64,000 nt of DNA, from NCBI GenBank assembly GCA_000421045.1, contig ATWC01000003.1, positions 1 to 64,000 on the forward strand. Reading direction: 5' to 3'. This stretch comes from Lachnospiraceae bacterium NK4A179 (GTDB lineage Bacteria; Bacillota; Clostridia; Lachnospirales; Lachnospiraceae). Within the stretch, counting starts at the first letter, position 1, and the number at the start of each line of letters is the position of its first letter. The notes under the pieces are model-generated. The model saw only the letters and a program-made list of their open reading frames with translations. It made no database searches and was not told where the DNA came from. Positions 25,702 to 35,104 of this stretch are shown here, piece by piece. The position numbers and the translations under genes are program-made.

Positions 25702-27674
25702 AACAGCCCTCCGATCACAAAGCCCCCAAGTAAGCAGAATATTATGATAAGAGCTGCACTTGAGATGATCTGACTGGGAACCATAAGCTTATCAATACCC
25801 AGCATTTTTTCAAAATAGTAATTGGAAATATAAAGGCCTTTTTCCTCGCCCATATAATCAACGAAGCCGTCATTCTTTCCTGTATTGATACCACCCATAT
25901 ATGCAAGCTTCTTTGTGGATCCGTTGTTCTTCTCCGAGAAGTAGAGCACAAGAGGGATGATAAATACGAGCATCAGGATACCTACAAGTATGTAAAGAGT
26001 GGATCCTGAAATGGCAGGCTCTGCTACGCTCATAAGATCTGTTGATGCAAGCATAGGCTCAACATAATAAGCAGATACTGCAGGAAGACCTGCACAGAGG
26101 AGCACCATGATCAGTGCGTGTATCCAGAAAGAAAATTTCTCTCCGCCCTCTGTCACGTCCTTAACTTCCTTTGTTTTGTGAGGATGAGCGATGAGCTTGC
26201 CCATCCATTTGCTCCAGTAAAGTGATGTTACTGCACTGCCGAAGACGATGAAGAGCACGATAAGTGCGTTCTTTGCATCTACCATTCCCTTCAGTGCAGA
26301 CCACTTGGAAATGAGCATACCGAAAGGAGCAAGGAACATTCCCGTGATACCGATAAACATGAACATTGCCTGCTTAGGCATCATGTAAAGCAGTCCATGG
26401 AAATCTTCCACATCACGGCTGTGAAGTGAATTCTCAACAGCACCAACAAGCTGGAAGAGAAGTGACTTTGAAACCGCATGGAAGAGCATAAGGAATACGC
26501 AGGCCCATACTGTTTCGGGTGTGCCTATGCCGGCACATGCAACCATCAGTCCGAGGTTTGAAATGGTGGACATCGCAAGAACCTTCTTCGCATCGCTCTG
26601 GGAGATTGCCATGAATGATGCTGCAAGGAATGTGAAGCCGCCGATAAATGATATGAATGATCCTACAATACTGCCGCTCATGAGGGGAGCGAGTCTTATG
26701 AGGATATAGATACCTGCCTTAACCATCGTTGCACTGTGAAGCAGTGTAGATGAAGGTGTGGGGGCTACCATGGCACCCAGCAGCCATGTTGAAAACGGCA
26801 TCTGTGCCGACTTGGTAAGTGCGGCAAATGCTATAAGGAAAACAGGGAAAAGTGCTATGCCTGCATACTGAGGTGCACCGGTTATGATCTGTGATGTGAG
26901 CGTAACAAACTGCCTGCATGAAAGGCTTCCGCCGTTACTTCCACCGTACAGATAATAGAAGAAGATAACACCGCCCACAAGAGCAACTCCACCGAGCAGG
27001 TTCATCCATAATGCGCGGAAAGAGTTGTTCACCGCTTCATCACTTCTTGTATATCCGATAAGCAGGAATGAGCATACGCTTGTGCACTCCCAGAAGAAGA
27101 TCAGCCATACAAGGCTTGCGCATGTTACGAAACCGAACATCGCACCCATGAACATAAAAAGAAGTGCGAGGAAATAATTTCTTCTGTCCTGCACTTCTTT
27201 ATGGTGTTCGTGATAACCTTCCATGTATCCGACTGCGTATAAAATAATAAGGCTTCCTATGACTCCTACAAGAAGGATCATGATCATCGCAAGCTTATCG
27301 AGGAAAATGTGTGCCATCTCCTCCTTGGCAGCGGTCTCTTCAACGTAAATAATAGCCACTGTCGGAATGACCGAAAGAAGGCTGATCCAGTACTTCTTAT
27401 ACTTAAAGCACAGAAATACCACAACGACAACGAGCAGGATCTCACCGCCGAGTATCACATAATCCGCGATCTCTGTATCAGTGAACAGACTCGCTGTTTC
27501 GAATGATCTGTTTATTCCCTGAGCCGCAAAAAAAGCGACCGAGGTGATAAGTATCACCACAGCGCCTATCCGCGCAAACGCATTTCCTATTGCCTTGTTC
27601 TTACCTGAAAGAAGCAGAAACACGGAAATAAGAAAAGGGAAACAGATCAGAAAGGGTACTGCATAATCCAACAT
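25698..27674 (-). CDS. echA: Ech hydrogenase ion-translocating subunit A (NuoL-like)
   Basis: 658 residues with about 16 hydrophobic segments, homologous to NuoL/Mrp antiporter subunits. MGAMFGFVTCASLVWLIFFW with WECTSVCSFLLIGYTRS gives the conserved Glu, and KSAQMPFSTWLLGAMVAPTP and LLHSATMVKAGIYI carry the conserved Lys and His. First gene of echABCDEF-hypC, with AGGAGG 8 bases before its start. It is expected to pump H+ or Na+ when ferredoxin is oxidised. Confidence 0.96.
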   Translation of the reverse strand: MLDYAVPFLICFPFLISVFLLLSGKNKAIGNAFARIGAVVILITSVAFFAAQGINRSFETASLFTDTEIADYVILGGEILLVVVVVFLCFKYKKYWISLLSVIPTVAIIYVEETAAKEEMAHIFLDKLAMIMILLVGVIGSLIILYAVGYMEGYHEHHKEVQDRRNYFLALLFMFMGAMFGFVTCASLVWLIFFWECTSVCSFLLIGYTRSDEAVNNSFRALWMNLLGGVALVGGVIFFYYLYGGSNGGSLSCRQFVTLTSQIITGAPQYAGIALFPVFLIAFAALTKSAQMPFSTWLLGAMVAPTPSSTLLHSATMVKAGIYILIRLAPLMSGSIVGSFISFIGGFTFLAASFMAISQSDAKKVLAMSTISNLGLMVACAGIGTPETVWACVFLMLFHAVSKSLLFQLVGAVENSLHSRDVEDFHGLLYMMPKQAMFMFIGITGMFLAPFGMLISKWSALKGMVDAKNALIVLFIVFGSAVTSLYWSKWMGKLIAHPHKTKEVKDVTEGGEKFSFWIHALIMVLLCAGLPAVSAYYVEPMLASTDLMSVAEPAISGSTLYILVGILMLVFIIPLVLYFSEKNNGSTKKLAYMGGINTGKNDGFVDYMGEEKGLYISNYYFEKMLGIDKLMVPSQIISSAALIIIFCLLGGFVIGGLL

Positions 27675-27745
27675 TTTAAAACCTCCTGATTTTCCTTTTC
27701 TGTTTGTATTTTCCGGGCAGGAACCCCCTCCCCGGGTTTCAATAT

Positions 27746-27777
27746 AGTTTACACTTTATTCTAATTTAAGTAAAGTG
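27746..27777 (-). promoter_or_regulatory. Possible promoter and operator of the ech operon
   Basis: On the minus strand TTTACT (27769-27774), 17 bases and TAAACT (27746-27751). An inverted repeat CACTTTA-N12-TAAAGTG (27752-27758, 27771-27777) occupies the spacer and -35, suggesting an operator. The leader to echA would be about 65 bases. The assignment rests only on the hexamers. Confidence 0.35.
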
Positions 27778-27864
27778 AAATAACCGCTTATTCTATGCAT
27801 TTTCGAGAACTGCTAAGGCTCACTTTAACACAGTCAGATATGGCTGCCGGTGTAGGAAATTTTA

Positions 27865-29595
27865 CTAATACATTTCCTGCATATTTTTGAGAACACGCTT
27901 ACGACCAAGCGTCAGCATGGGGATATCGGCCGCGATTATCACACCAAGAACTATGAAATGATCAGCCACTATGCCTATATGAACGAATTCATATGACAGA
28001 AAGGCTATGGCACACAAAAACAGTGCAATAAGCATTGCTACAGCCATATTGAAGAAGCTGTTTAAATTGCCCCTTAAGGCGCTGTATTCATCGGACCATT
28101 CGGTATAAGGTGCCGAACTGTCCATAAGTAGACCTGTCATCACCGAAAGCAGGAGCGCTGCCAGTGAAAGGACTATATAGAAGACCATGGTGGGTGCTGG
28201 GATCTTTAAGTAATACGCTGCCACTAGTATGGCAGCTATCACTGCCGGCCAGGTCAGTAAGATACTTACAAAGGCTTTGGCCCTTAACTGGGCACTGAAA
28301 TTCATGGGCAGATATTTGATGACATCCGCATGAAGCCCTTCTCTTGTAAATGCAGTGGAAGCAAGCGAGTTCATGGCACAGGCTATAAAAGAAACGGCTA
28401 TCACTGCAAGAAGCACTATCAGCTCAGCACGCGGATAGGTTCCATCAATATACATCTCTATAAAATCATTCATTCCGTCACTGTTCCTGTTCAGATAAAA
28501 CAGGATAAACACGCCAAAGGGCCAGAGCAGATTGATATATACACAATTTGAAGCATATGCGCGTGTTCGTGTGAGTATCTTCAGTTCCTTCTTCAGATAT
28601 GAAATAAACGGGTCTGTTACCTTGAATCTGAGACCGTCCACATCGGCAGCCTTTTTCTTTTCTCCAAGAGCAGCGGCATTATACAGGCATGCGGGATAGA
28701 GCTTTCCGCCTATGGCGAGCATTGCATAAAGTGAAAGGCTCGTAAGGCCCAGATACAAAAGCAGATCTGAAATACTTCCTGTCTCTATCGCTCCCATAAG
28801 AAACGGTGTGGTAAAGAATATCCTGTTGCATACTGTCAGAAAGAGGTTCCTGTCCCCGGCAACCGAATCCATATAATTCTGCATATTTATGCCTTCCATA
28901 CCGCTGAAGGAAAGGAAAAACAATGCTACAAACAGAAGGAGCAGCACAGTCGATGAATGATAGAATATCTTTCTGCTGTGAACACCTTTTAAAACCAGCA
29001 TAAGAAAAAAACTTAAGAGCACGCAGTAGATAAGCGGAAGCATAGGTGTTAAAACCGTGCCGATCACAACGGATATTATCTGTACCGGGCCTAACCATGA
29101 TGCCACCCCCAGGTTTTGATGGGCAGCAACCATATAACCGATGAATACTGAAAGGAGTATCATAAACTCCATTACGCTCTCTGCCATATAGGTATGAAAG
29201 AAGCGGCCTCTAAGTATCTCAACCGGCTTAAACGGAAGCGGGATAAGATGCTGAAGGTCTGCTGAGAAAAACAGTACGTTAAATATCACAAGAAGTGAAA
29301 AGACCAATGAAAATATCGATAAAATGTGCAGCTCCGTCGCAAGGCCGTTCATCTGCGCACCTTCGATAACGAAACCGCCGGGCAGTGTCAGACCTTCTGC
29401 GCTCATCATGGAAGTGGAGAGCATATAACTGACTAACCCCATAGCCAGACAGCATGGGATCATGATGCAGGTAAGGGCAATTATACCTAAGGACATATAG
29501 ATATGCCCCTTCAACCCTTCACTTGGCATAGACATTTCAGAATTCTTTGCAAGCGTTTTAAAAAGCACATTGGAAGCAGAAACATCTTTTTTCAT
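27865..29595 (-). CDS. ABC-2 type transporter permease, large
   Basis: 576 residues with about twelve hydrophobic segments in two halves, separated by a cytoplasmic loop around ALGEKKKAADVDGLRFKVTD and YLKKELKILTRTRAY. This is the organisation of large clostridial ABC-2 permeases, usually encoded beside one ATPase. The matching ATPase is probably 34320-35048, about 4.7 kb upstream, with two secreted-protein genes between them. The substrate is unknown. GGAG upstream and its own extended -10 promoter. Confidence 0.8.
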   Translation of the reverse strand: MKKDVSASNVLFKTLAKNSEMSMPSEGLKGHIYMSLGIIALTCIMIPCCLAMGLVSYMLSTSMMSAEGLTLPGGFVIEGAQMNGLATELHILSIFSLVFSLLVIFNVLFFSADLQHLIPLPFKPVEILRGRFFHTYMAESVMEFMILLSVFIGYMVAAHQNLGVASWLGPVQIISVVIGTVLTPMLPLIYCVLLSFFLMLVLKGVHSRKIFYHSSTVLLLLFVALFFLSFSGMEGINMQNYMDSVAGDRNLFLTVCNRIFFTTPFLMGAIETGSISDLLLYLGLTSLSLYAMLAIGGKLYPACLYNAAALGEKKKAADVDGLRFKVTDPFISYLKKELKILTRTRAYASNCVYINLLWPFGVFILFYLNRNSDGMNDFIEMYIDGTYPRAELIVLLAVIAVSFIACAMNSLASTAFTREGLHADVIKYLPMNFSAQLRAKAFVSILLTWPAVIAAILVAAYYLKIPAPTMVFYIVLSLAALLLSVMTGLLMDSSAPYTEWSDEYSALRGNLNSFFNMAVAMLIALFLCAIAFLSYEFVHIGIVADHFIVLGVIIAADIPMLTLGRKRVLKNMQEMY

Positions 29596-29630
29596 ATGAA
29601 CATCTCCATAAGACCGCAGTAACTGTATTA

Positions 29631-29639
29631 ATCATATCA
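29631..29639 (-). promoter_or_regulatory. Extended -10 promoter of the permease gene
   Basis: TGATATGAT on the minus strand, 36 bases before the start codon and after the terminator of the upstream gene. It would be needed because that terminator separates the permease from its ATPase. Confidence 0.45.
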
Positions 29640-29667
29640 AAAATATGACCGGATATGCGATAAAAAA

Positions 29668-29690
29668 CCGGCGGGGAAGATCCCCGCCGG
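29668..29690 (-). terminator. Terminator of the large secreted-protein gene
   Basis: Perfect 10-bp stem CCGGCGGGGA with a 3-base loop. On the minus strand it is followed by six T residues. It is closely related in sequence to the terminator at 33043-33066, consistent with tandem duplication. Confidence 0.9.
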
Positions 29691-29726
29691 CAGGTATTTT
29701 GGTTTATCCGTTTGTTTGTATCAGGA

Positions 29727-32700
29727 TCACGGAGTTACGACAACGGTTACAGACTTCTTCTTGCCGAGGTAATCAGCAGTGATCTTAACCTTTGTGGCAA
29801 CCTTCTTGCCCTTCTTCTCCTTAACACCTACAACCTTGAACTTACCGTCAGCATCAACTGTAACGTAGTTCTTATTGTTTGATGTCCAAGCGATGTCCTT
29901 GTTATCAACAGCCTTGCCGTTATTCTTGATGACTGCATTTGCACTTGCATCAAGCTTCATAGCAAACTGTGTCTTCTTGGCACCCTTTGTGCCTAAAGGA
30001 GGTATAACGCTGTTGTTGCTTGCATCCCTAACCTCGCCAACTTCAAGCTTTGTGCCCTTAGCTGCCTTAGGTCCGATAACGATGACTACATTTGCGCTTG
30101 CATCAGGATTGCCCCATGCTGCAACGCCGATATTGATCTTTCTGGGAGCTGTAAGCTTGCCGCCCTGCTCCTTAACAGAGATCTTCATCTTGCCTGTGCC
30201 CTGAAGCTTGTTTGAAGAAGCATCAACATTAATGAATTCCTGATCTTCAGGAGATACAAAGAATACAAGTTCCTTTGCAACTTTCTTATCATCAAATTTA
30301 AATTTTGCTGTTACAGACTTTGCTGTAACCTTGCCCTTCTTACTTACAGTATACTTGTTCTGGAGATATAAAGCTTCTTTTACGGGTACAACCTTCTTAG
30401 CCTTATTCTTTACTAATACTGTATATGTAGCCTTAACTGTCTTAGCTTTTCCCTTTACCATCTTAACAGCTGTGATCTTGATCTTGGTCTTACCTACACC
30501 TACAGCTGTAACGGTTCCTGTTACAGGATCAACTGTTGCAACAGACTTGTTTGTTGAATCAAACTTGAAGTCTGAGAATGAACCCTTAAGGTACTTCTTG
30601 ATCTGATTCTGAGGATCAACAGTATATGTCTTAAGTGAGTTGTCTGATGCATCTGCAAGGAGTGTTAATGTCTGCTTTCTTGCGTTGAAGAAAGGAAGGT
30701 CATCCTGTGCAGCACGCTTTACTTCTTTAACCGGCTTATCTTTTGAAGGCTTAATATCTGAATAACCGATCAGACCGGTCCTTGAATAAGCATAATATCT
30801 TCCGTCAGCTTTTCCTCTTGCAAAAACTGTTACGATGTCATCTTCTTTGAAAACTGCAGTGATCTTTTTCTTTGCAGCGGCACCGAAAAAATAATATATA
30901 TTACCACTCTTTGTAAGATCACTGGGACTTAAAGCTACCTTCTTAGTAATATCATCAGGTGAAGTAAGTATTATCTGTACATCTGACATAGAGCTTGATA
31001 TCTGAATATAATTAATTGCGTTATAAGCCTTATTCTTTTTATCAACTTCTGATGTTACTCTATCCGTATTTATATAAATATAATTTGAATTAGTTATATT
31101 TACTGTCTCCTTTTCACCATATTCTGATGAATAATACGGATTACCATTATATCTAACCACCTGAGAACCGGCTGCTACAACCTTAACATAATACTGACGT
31201 AATACATCTTTCTTTGCTATACCTGAGAAATAGAATAATTTGCTTCCCTTGCTTGCAGGCTTTGCAGTAGCAACTTTCTTATGAGCATCAGAGCAGTCAT
31301 AAAGCTCTACACTAAGATCAAACTCACCGGCAAGAGATGTGCTTAACGAAGCATAAAATTTATTATCTGTCTCATTGTAATAAAGGTTTGTGCCACTAAG
31401 AACAAAATCCTTATAGATAGTAATAGTATCGCTTGTATGTCCACCCTTCATCTCGCCAGTTATAGAATAACGACCTATTCCAAGCTTTGATGTATCTATT
31501 GTTGTGGTATATTCAAGCCTCTGTGCATCAGTTTCTTTTGTTACCTTAGCTGTTCCAATATTAAGTGTCTGTATTTCCTTACCGGTATTATCAATAATCT
31601 TTACTACAGGAACTTCTTTAGGATCGAGTTTATTAGATTTAGCGTAATCATAAACAGTGATCCTGTAATTCAGAGTCTTTCCGGTTTTAACATAATTGGC
31701 TTCTGTCTTGTAGCTGCTGTCTGTATATGCTGCACCATATACCGAATCAGTAGCTTCATAAACTTGTTCAACAGCAGTTAATATTTCATTTATATATGTA
31801 TCTACAGTTTTTGTCTGACCATCATCTGTATATGTGCACCAGAGATGCACGCTGTAATAATCTATCTGAGGAACAAATGCCGCTCCGCTCATATCTGTAA
31901 GATTCAACTTTACTGCTGTTCCGGGGCCTGCTGTTACTGTTCCCTTGGCAAATGCATTTACGGATGCATCCGTGCTTAACAAAACATTGTATGTTGTATT
32001 GGCAAGTTTTGCAGGGGTATAGAATTCAACCTTATCTGTCCTTCCGTTGTAGATGAAACCATAAGGACGATCTGTTGAATAAATATATTCTGTATCATCC
32101 GTGATCCTTGTATCATCAGTTGCAGAAACTTTAACTCTTACAGATGTAACATCATTCCATGAATCCTTCTTGAACTTGTACACCAGATTTCCGGTAGAAT
32201 TAAACTGCCAGCCTTCAGGTGTTACTTTCAGCTCTTCATCATTATCATTTGTAAACTTAAAGCTCAGTTTATCAGGATCAAGGGCTGTTCCGCTAACTGC
32301 GATATATATATAATCGCCAGTGCTGTCATACTCACTTATATCATATACACTGTAAAGAACGGGCTTATCGCTGATCTCAACAGTACCCGCAACAACCGGT
32401 GCACTGCCGTCTTCAAATTCAACATAAACATCATGCTTGCCTATAGTATTAAAAGCGTAATTAAAATATAATCTTGCGTCAACAGTTGTGCCATAATCAT
32501 ATATGCTGTTTGTATCCTGAAGCTCTGCAGTTACAACATTGCCACATTTAAGAACAACATTCTTTATTTTCTTACCTGTTTTGTTATCAAGGTTTATATG
32601 AATATCTTGATCCTTAACAGAAGCATACTGTACGCCTCCGTTAACGCTCACGGACCCTTTTGCCTCATCTGCAAAAACATCCGTTACAACCACATCGGAA

Positions 32701-32873
32701 TCAACTTCATCCGCATCAAAAAGCGGAGCGACTGCTTCAGGAGTACCGTCTTCAGCCAGTTCCACTGCTTCTGTTTCTACAGCTGTGGTTGTATCGGCTG
32801 CCATAGTAAACATAGGCAGATCGGATACGATCATTGCTGCTGACAGAAGAACCGCAAGGATCCTTTTTTTCAT
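29727..32873 (-). CDS. Large secreted Ig-like (BIG2) repeat protein
   Basis: 1048 residues from ATG 32873 (GGAGG 8 bases upstream; the longer ORF to 32912 lacks a site). Signal peptide MKKRILAVLLSAAMIVSDLP to about residue 26. The first about 650 residues are beta-rich modules with little internal identity. From about residue 710 it contains a bacterial Ig-like segment (STNKSVATVDPVTGTVTAVG, YTVLVKN) and a C-terminal block almost identical to the paralogue at 33101-34270. No sortase motif, S-layer or transmembrane anchor is seen at the C-terminus, which ends in VVVTP. The pentapeptide DASxN occurs six times. Probably secreted or wall-associated. Confidence 0.85.
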   Translation of the reverse strand: MKKRILAVLLSAAMIVSDLPMFTMAADTTTAVETEAVELAEDGTPEAVAPLFDADEVDSDVVVTDVFADEAKGSVSVNGGVQYASVKDQDIHINLDNKTGKKIKNVVLKCGNVVTAELQDTNSIYDYGTTVDARLYFNYAFNTIGKHDVYVEFEDGSAPVVAGTVEISDKPVLYSVYDISEYDSTGDYIYIAVSGTALDPDKLSFKFTNDNDEELKVTPEGWQFNSTGNLVYKFKKDSWNDVTSVRVKVSATDDTRITDDTEYIYSTDRPYGFIYNGRTDKVEFYTPAKLANTTYNVLLSTDASVNAFAKGTVTAGPGTAVKLNLTDMSGAAFVPQIDYYSVHLWCTYTDDGQTKTVDTYINEILTAVEQVYEATDSVYGAAYTDSSYKTEANYVKTGKTLNYRITVYDYAKSNKLDPKEVPVVKIIDNTGKEIQTLNIGTAKVTKETDAQRLEYTTTIDTSKLGIGRYSITGEMKGGHTSDTITIYKDFVLSGTNLYYNETDNKFYASLSTSLAGEFDLSVELYDCSDAHKKVATAKPASKGSKLFYFSGIAKKDVLRQYYVKVVAAGSQVVRYNGNPYYSSEYGEKETVNITNSNYIYINTDRVTSEVDKKNKAYNAINYIQISSSMSDVQIILTSPDDITKKVALSPSDLTKSGNIYYFFGAAAKKKITAVFKEDDIVTVFARGKADGRYYAYSRTGLIGYSDIKPSKDKPVKEVKRAAQDDLPFFNARKQTLTLLADASDNSLKTYTVDPQNQIKKYLKGSFSDFKFDSTNKSVATVDPVTGTVTAVGVGKTKIKITAVKMVKGKAKTVKATYTVLVKNKAKKVVPVKEALYLQNKYTVSKKGKVTAKSVTAKFKFDDKKVAKELVFFVSPEDQEFINVDASSNKLQGTGKMKISVKEQGGKLTAPRKINIGVAAWGNPDASANVVIVIGPKAAKGTKLEVGEVRDASNNSVIPPLGTKGAKKTQFAMKLDASANAVIKNNGKAVDNKDIAWTSNNKNYVTVDADGKFKVVGVKEKKGKKVATKVKITADYLGKKKSVTVVVTP

Positions 32874-32917
32874 CTTTTTTCCTCCATCATATTGATAGTT
32901 TTTGTTTGCCACAAAGG

Positions 32918-32961
32918 CAAATTAATTATACCCCTTTACACTCTGTATTTTCAAGAAATAT
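32918..32961 (-). pseudogene. Remnant of the ABC ATPase 3' end, now the promoter of the large secreted-protein gene
   Basis: 44 bases match the end of the ATPase gene (34312-34355) at 36 positions. Translation in the original frame gives IFLENTECKGV-stop against IFLEITGYKGV-stop. The segment contains TTGAAA (32949-32954), 18 bases and TATAAT (32925-32930), so a promoter was duplicated together with the coding tail. Confidence 0.8.
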
Positions 32962-33042
32962 AGTGGACGGGCGCACATCCCCCGGAAGGCCTTTGCTTTA
33001 TAAAAATTGCAGGGCCATTTCCTATTAATTAAAGTAAAAAAA

Positions 33043-33066
33043 CCGGCGGGGATCGCTCCTCGCCGG
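33043..33066 (-). terminator. Terminator of the small secreted-protein gene
   Basis: Stem CCGGCG(A/G)GG around a short loop; on the minus strand followed by seven T residues. It shares its arms with the terminator at 29668-29690. Confidence 0.85.
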
Positions 33067-33100
33067 TCATTATTACTTGTTATAATCCGTCTGTATCAGA

Positions 33101-34270
33101 TTACGGAGTTACTATAACGGTTATAGCCTTCTTCTTACCAAGGTAATCAGCTGTGATCTTAACCTTTGTGGCAACTTTCTTGCCCTTCTTCTCCTTAATG
33201 CCTACTACCTTGAAGGTACCGTCAGCATCAACTGTAACGTAGTTCTTGTTGTTAGAAGTCCAAGCGATATCCTTGCTCTCAACAACCTTGCCGTTGTTCT
33301 TGATAACTGCATTTGCGCTTGCATCAAGCTTAAGCTTGAACTGTGTCTTCTTAGCACCCTTTTCGCCTTCAGGCTTGATAACGCTGTTGTTGCTTGCATC
33401 CTTAACCTCACCAACTTCAAGCTTTGTGCCCTTAGCTGCCTTAGGTCCTAATACTACAACAACATTTGCGCTTGCATCAGGATTACCCCATGCATAAACA
33501 CCAACGTTGATCTTCTTGGGAGTTGTAAGCTTGCCACCCTGCTGCTTAACAGAGATCTTTACCTTACCTGTGCCCTGGATCTTGTTTGAAGAAGCATCAA
33601 CATCGATAAGAGCCATATCTTCGGGAGCAACATATACTGCAAGCTCCTTAGCAACAGTCTTGTCATTGAAAGCAAACTTTGCTGTTACAGCCTTTGCAGA
33701 AACCTTGCCCTTCTTGCTTACAGCGTACTTATTCTCAAGGAATAAAGCTTCTTTTGCAGGAGCAACCTTTGTAGCCTTCTTCTTTACAACAACCTTAACT
33801 GTAGCCTTAACTGTCTTTGTCTTTCCCTTTACTGTGGTATCAGCTGAGATCTTGATCTTAGCCTTGCCTGCGCTCTTAGCCTTTACAACACCTGTAGTAG
33901 GCTCAACTGTTGCAACAGATGTGTTTGTTGACTCATACTTGAAGTTTGTGTAAGAACCGTTAAGGTACTTCTTAACCTGCTTCTGAGGATCAAGCTTAAC
34001 TGAATTCTCTGATGCATCAGCAGCAACATCTGAAAGGAGTGTTACTGTCTGCTTCTTACCATTGAAGAAAGGAAGGCTGTCCTGAGCCTGAGCCTTAGCC
34101 ATAACATCTGATACAGCTACATCATCAACATCGTATTCTGTACCGTCTTCAACCTGTTCAACTGCCTCTGTCTCAACAGCTACTGCTGTATCAGCTGCCA
34201 TTGCACATACAGGCAGGTCTGCTACTATCATTGCTGCTGAAACAAGAACCGCAAGGATTCTTTTTTTCAT
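33101..34270 (-). CDS. Secreted Ig-like protein, short paralogue
   Basis: 389 residues; signal peptide MKKRILAVLVSAAMIVADLP. After a short acidic N-terminus it consists of a BIG2-like segment (STNTSVATVEPTTGVVKAKS) and the C-terminal block shared with the large paralogue (GNPDASANVVVVLGPKAAKG, SNNKNYVTVDADG). Identity over about 300 residues is very high, whereas the large protein has an additional N-terminal part of about 650 residues. The GGAGG site and leader are also related. DASxN occurs five times. It begins 49 bases after the ATPase stop. Confidence 0.85.
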   Translation of the reverse strand: MKKRILAVLVSAAMIVADLPVCAMAADTAVAVETEAVEQVEDGTEYDVDDVAVSDVMAKAQAQDSLPFFNGKKQTVTLLSDVAADASENSVKLDPQKQVKKYLNGSYTNFKYESTNTSVATVEPTTGVVKAKSAGKAKIKISADTTVKGKTKTVKATVKVVVKKKATKVAPAKEALFLENKYAVSKKGKVSAKAVTAKFAFNDKTVAKELAVYVAPEDMALIDVDASSNKIQGTGKVKISVKQQGGKLTTPKKINVGVYAWGNPDASANVVVVLGPKAAKGTKLEVGEVKDASNNSVIKPEGEKGAKKTQFKLKLDASANAVIKNNGKVVESKDIAWTSNNKNYVTVDADGTFKVVGIKEKKGKKVATKVKITADYLGKKKAITVIVTP

Positions 34271-34318
34271 TTTTCTTTTCCTCCATCATAAAATAGTGTA
34301 TTCACAAAAAACAAAGTT

Positions 34319-34348
34319 ATTATACTCCTTTGTACCCTGTAATTTCAA
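34319..34348 (-). promoter_or_regulatory. Promoter of the short secreted-protein gene inside the ATPase 3' end
   Basis: TTGAAA (34343-34348), 18 bases, TATAAT (34319-34324) on the minus strand. The -10 hexamer includes the ATPase stop codon. The same arrangement is conserved in the duplicated copy at 32918-32961, which supports its function. Confidence 0.7.
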
Positions 34349-35048
34349 GGAATATTTCTTCAAGATCTTTTCCGTCGTGTTTTTTCTGCAATTCATCAAC
34401 AGTTCCCTGGTAAAGATCCTTTCCGTGATTGATGATAAGTATGTGATCACAGAGCTTTTCGGCCACTTCCAGGACATGGGTCGAGAAAAGGACACTGTTC
34501 CCGGCTGCGGCGTGTTCCTTCATAAGATTCTTGAGCTCATATGCTGCAGAAGGATCAAGACCTGTCATGGGCTCATCGAGTATCCAGGCCGGCGGATTAT
34601 GGGTAAGCGCGGCGATCACCATCAGTTTCTGACGCATGCCGTGTGAATAGCCCCTCATCTGTTGCATGAGCGAATCGGTCATGCCAAAGCGCTCGGCCAG
34701 ATCCTTCACCCTCTTTTTCCGTGCATCCTCCGGTATCTTATATATATCAGCAATAAAATTGATATACTCAAGCCCCGTAAGCTGAAGCATGACATCCGGA
34801 CTGTCCGCAACATATGCAAATGACATCTTTGCCGCAAGCGGATCCTTTACTATATCATGTCCGTTGATCACAGCCTTGCCTGATGCAGGTTTAAGCACTC
34901 CGGTAAGCATTTTTATGACCGTAGTCTTTCCTGCTCCGTTTGGTCCTGCAAATCCGACGATCTCGCCCTTTGCTATATGAAAGCTCAGATCGTCAACCGC
35001 TTTGAAATCTTTTCCGTAAGTAAATGATAAGTTATCTGCTTTGATCAT
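34320..35048 (-). CDS. ABC transporter ATPase
   Basis: 242 residues. Walker A GPNGAGKTT, signature YSHGMRQKL, Walker B WILDEPMTGLDP and the H-loop LFSTHVLEVAEKL are intact. Q-loop region FAYVADSPDVML. Typical short ATPase for ABC-2 exporters. The likely partner permease is 27865-29595. It is divergent from the glycosyltransferase at 35105, with a 56-base shared upstream region. Confidence 0.92.
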   Translation of the reverse strand: MIKADNLSFTYGKDFKAVDDLSFHIAKGEIVGFAGPNGAGKTTVIKMLTGVLKPASGKAVINGHDIVKDPLAAKMSFAYVADSPDVMLQLTGLEYINFIADIYKIPEDARKKRVKDLAERFGMTDSLMQQMRGYSHGMRQKLMVIAALTHNPPAWILDEPMTGLDPSAAYELKNLMKEHAAAGNSVLFSTHVLEVAEKLCDHILIINHGKDLYQGTVDELQKKHDGKDLEEIFLEITGYKGV

Positions 35049-35087
35049 AGTCAGAAAATCTCCTAAAAGCGTATGTGTGCACCTTTG

Positions 35088-35096
35088 TGATATAAT
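35088..35096 (+). promoter_or_regulatory. Extended -10 promoter giving a near-leaderless glycosyltransferase mRNA
   Basis: TGATATAAT ends 8 bases before the ATG at 35105. No ribosome binding site lies between, so the transcript probably starts at or within a few bases of the start codon. Confidence 0.55.
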
Positions 35097-35104
35097 AACA
35101 CATC

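Noticed and set aside
27864-27865. Rex or FNR operator in the ech leader
   Set aside because: The CACTTTA inverted repeat at 27752-27777 does not match Rex (TTGTTAA) or FNR consensus; listed only as a generic operator candidate.
29727-34270. Sortase-anchored or S-layer proteins
   Set aside because: Neither paralogue has an LPxTG-like motif, hydrophobic tail or SLH domain; they end after VTP.
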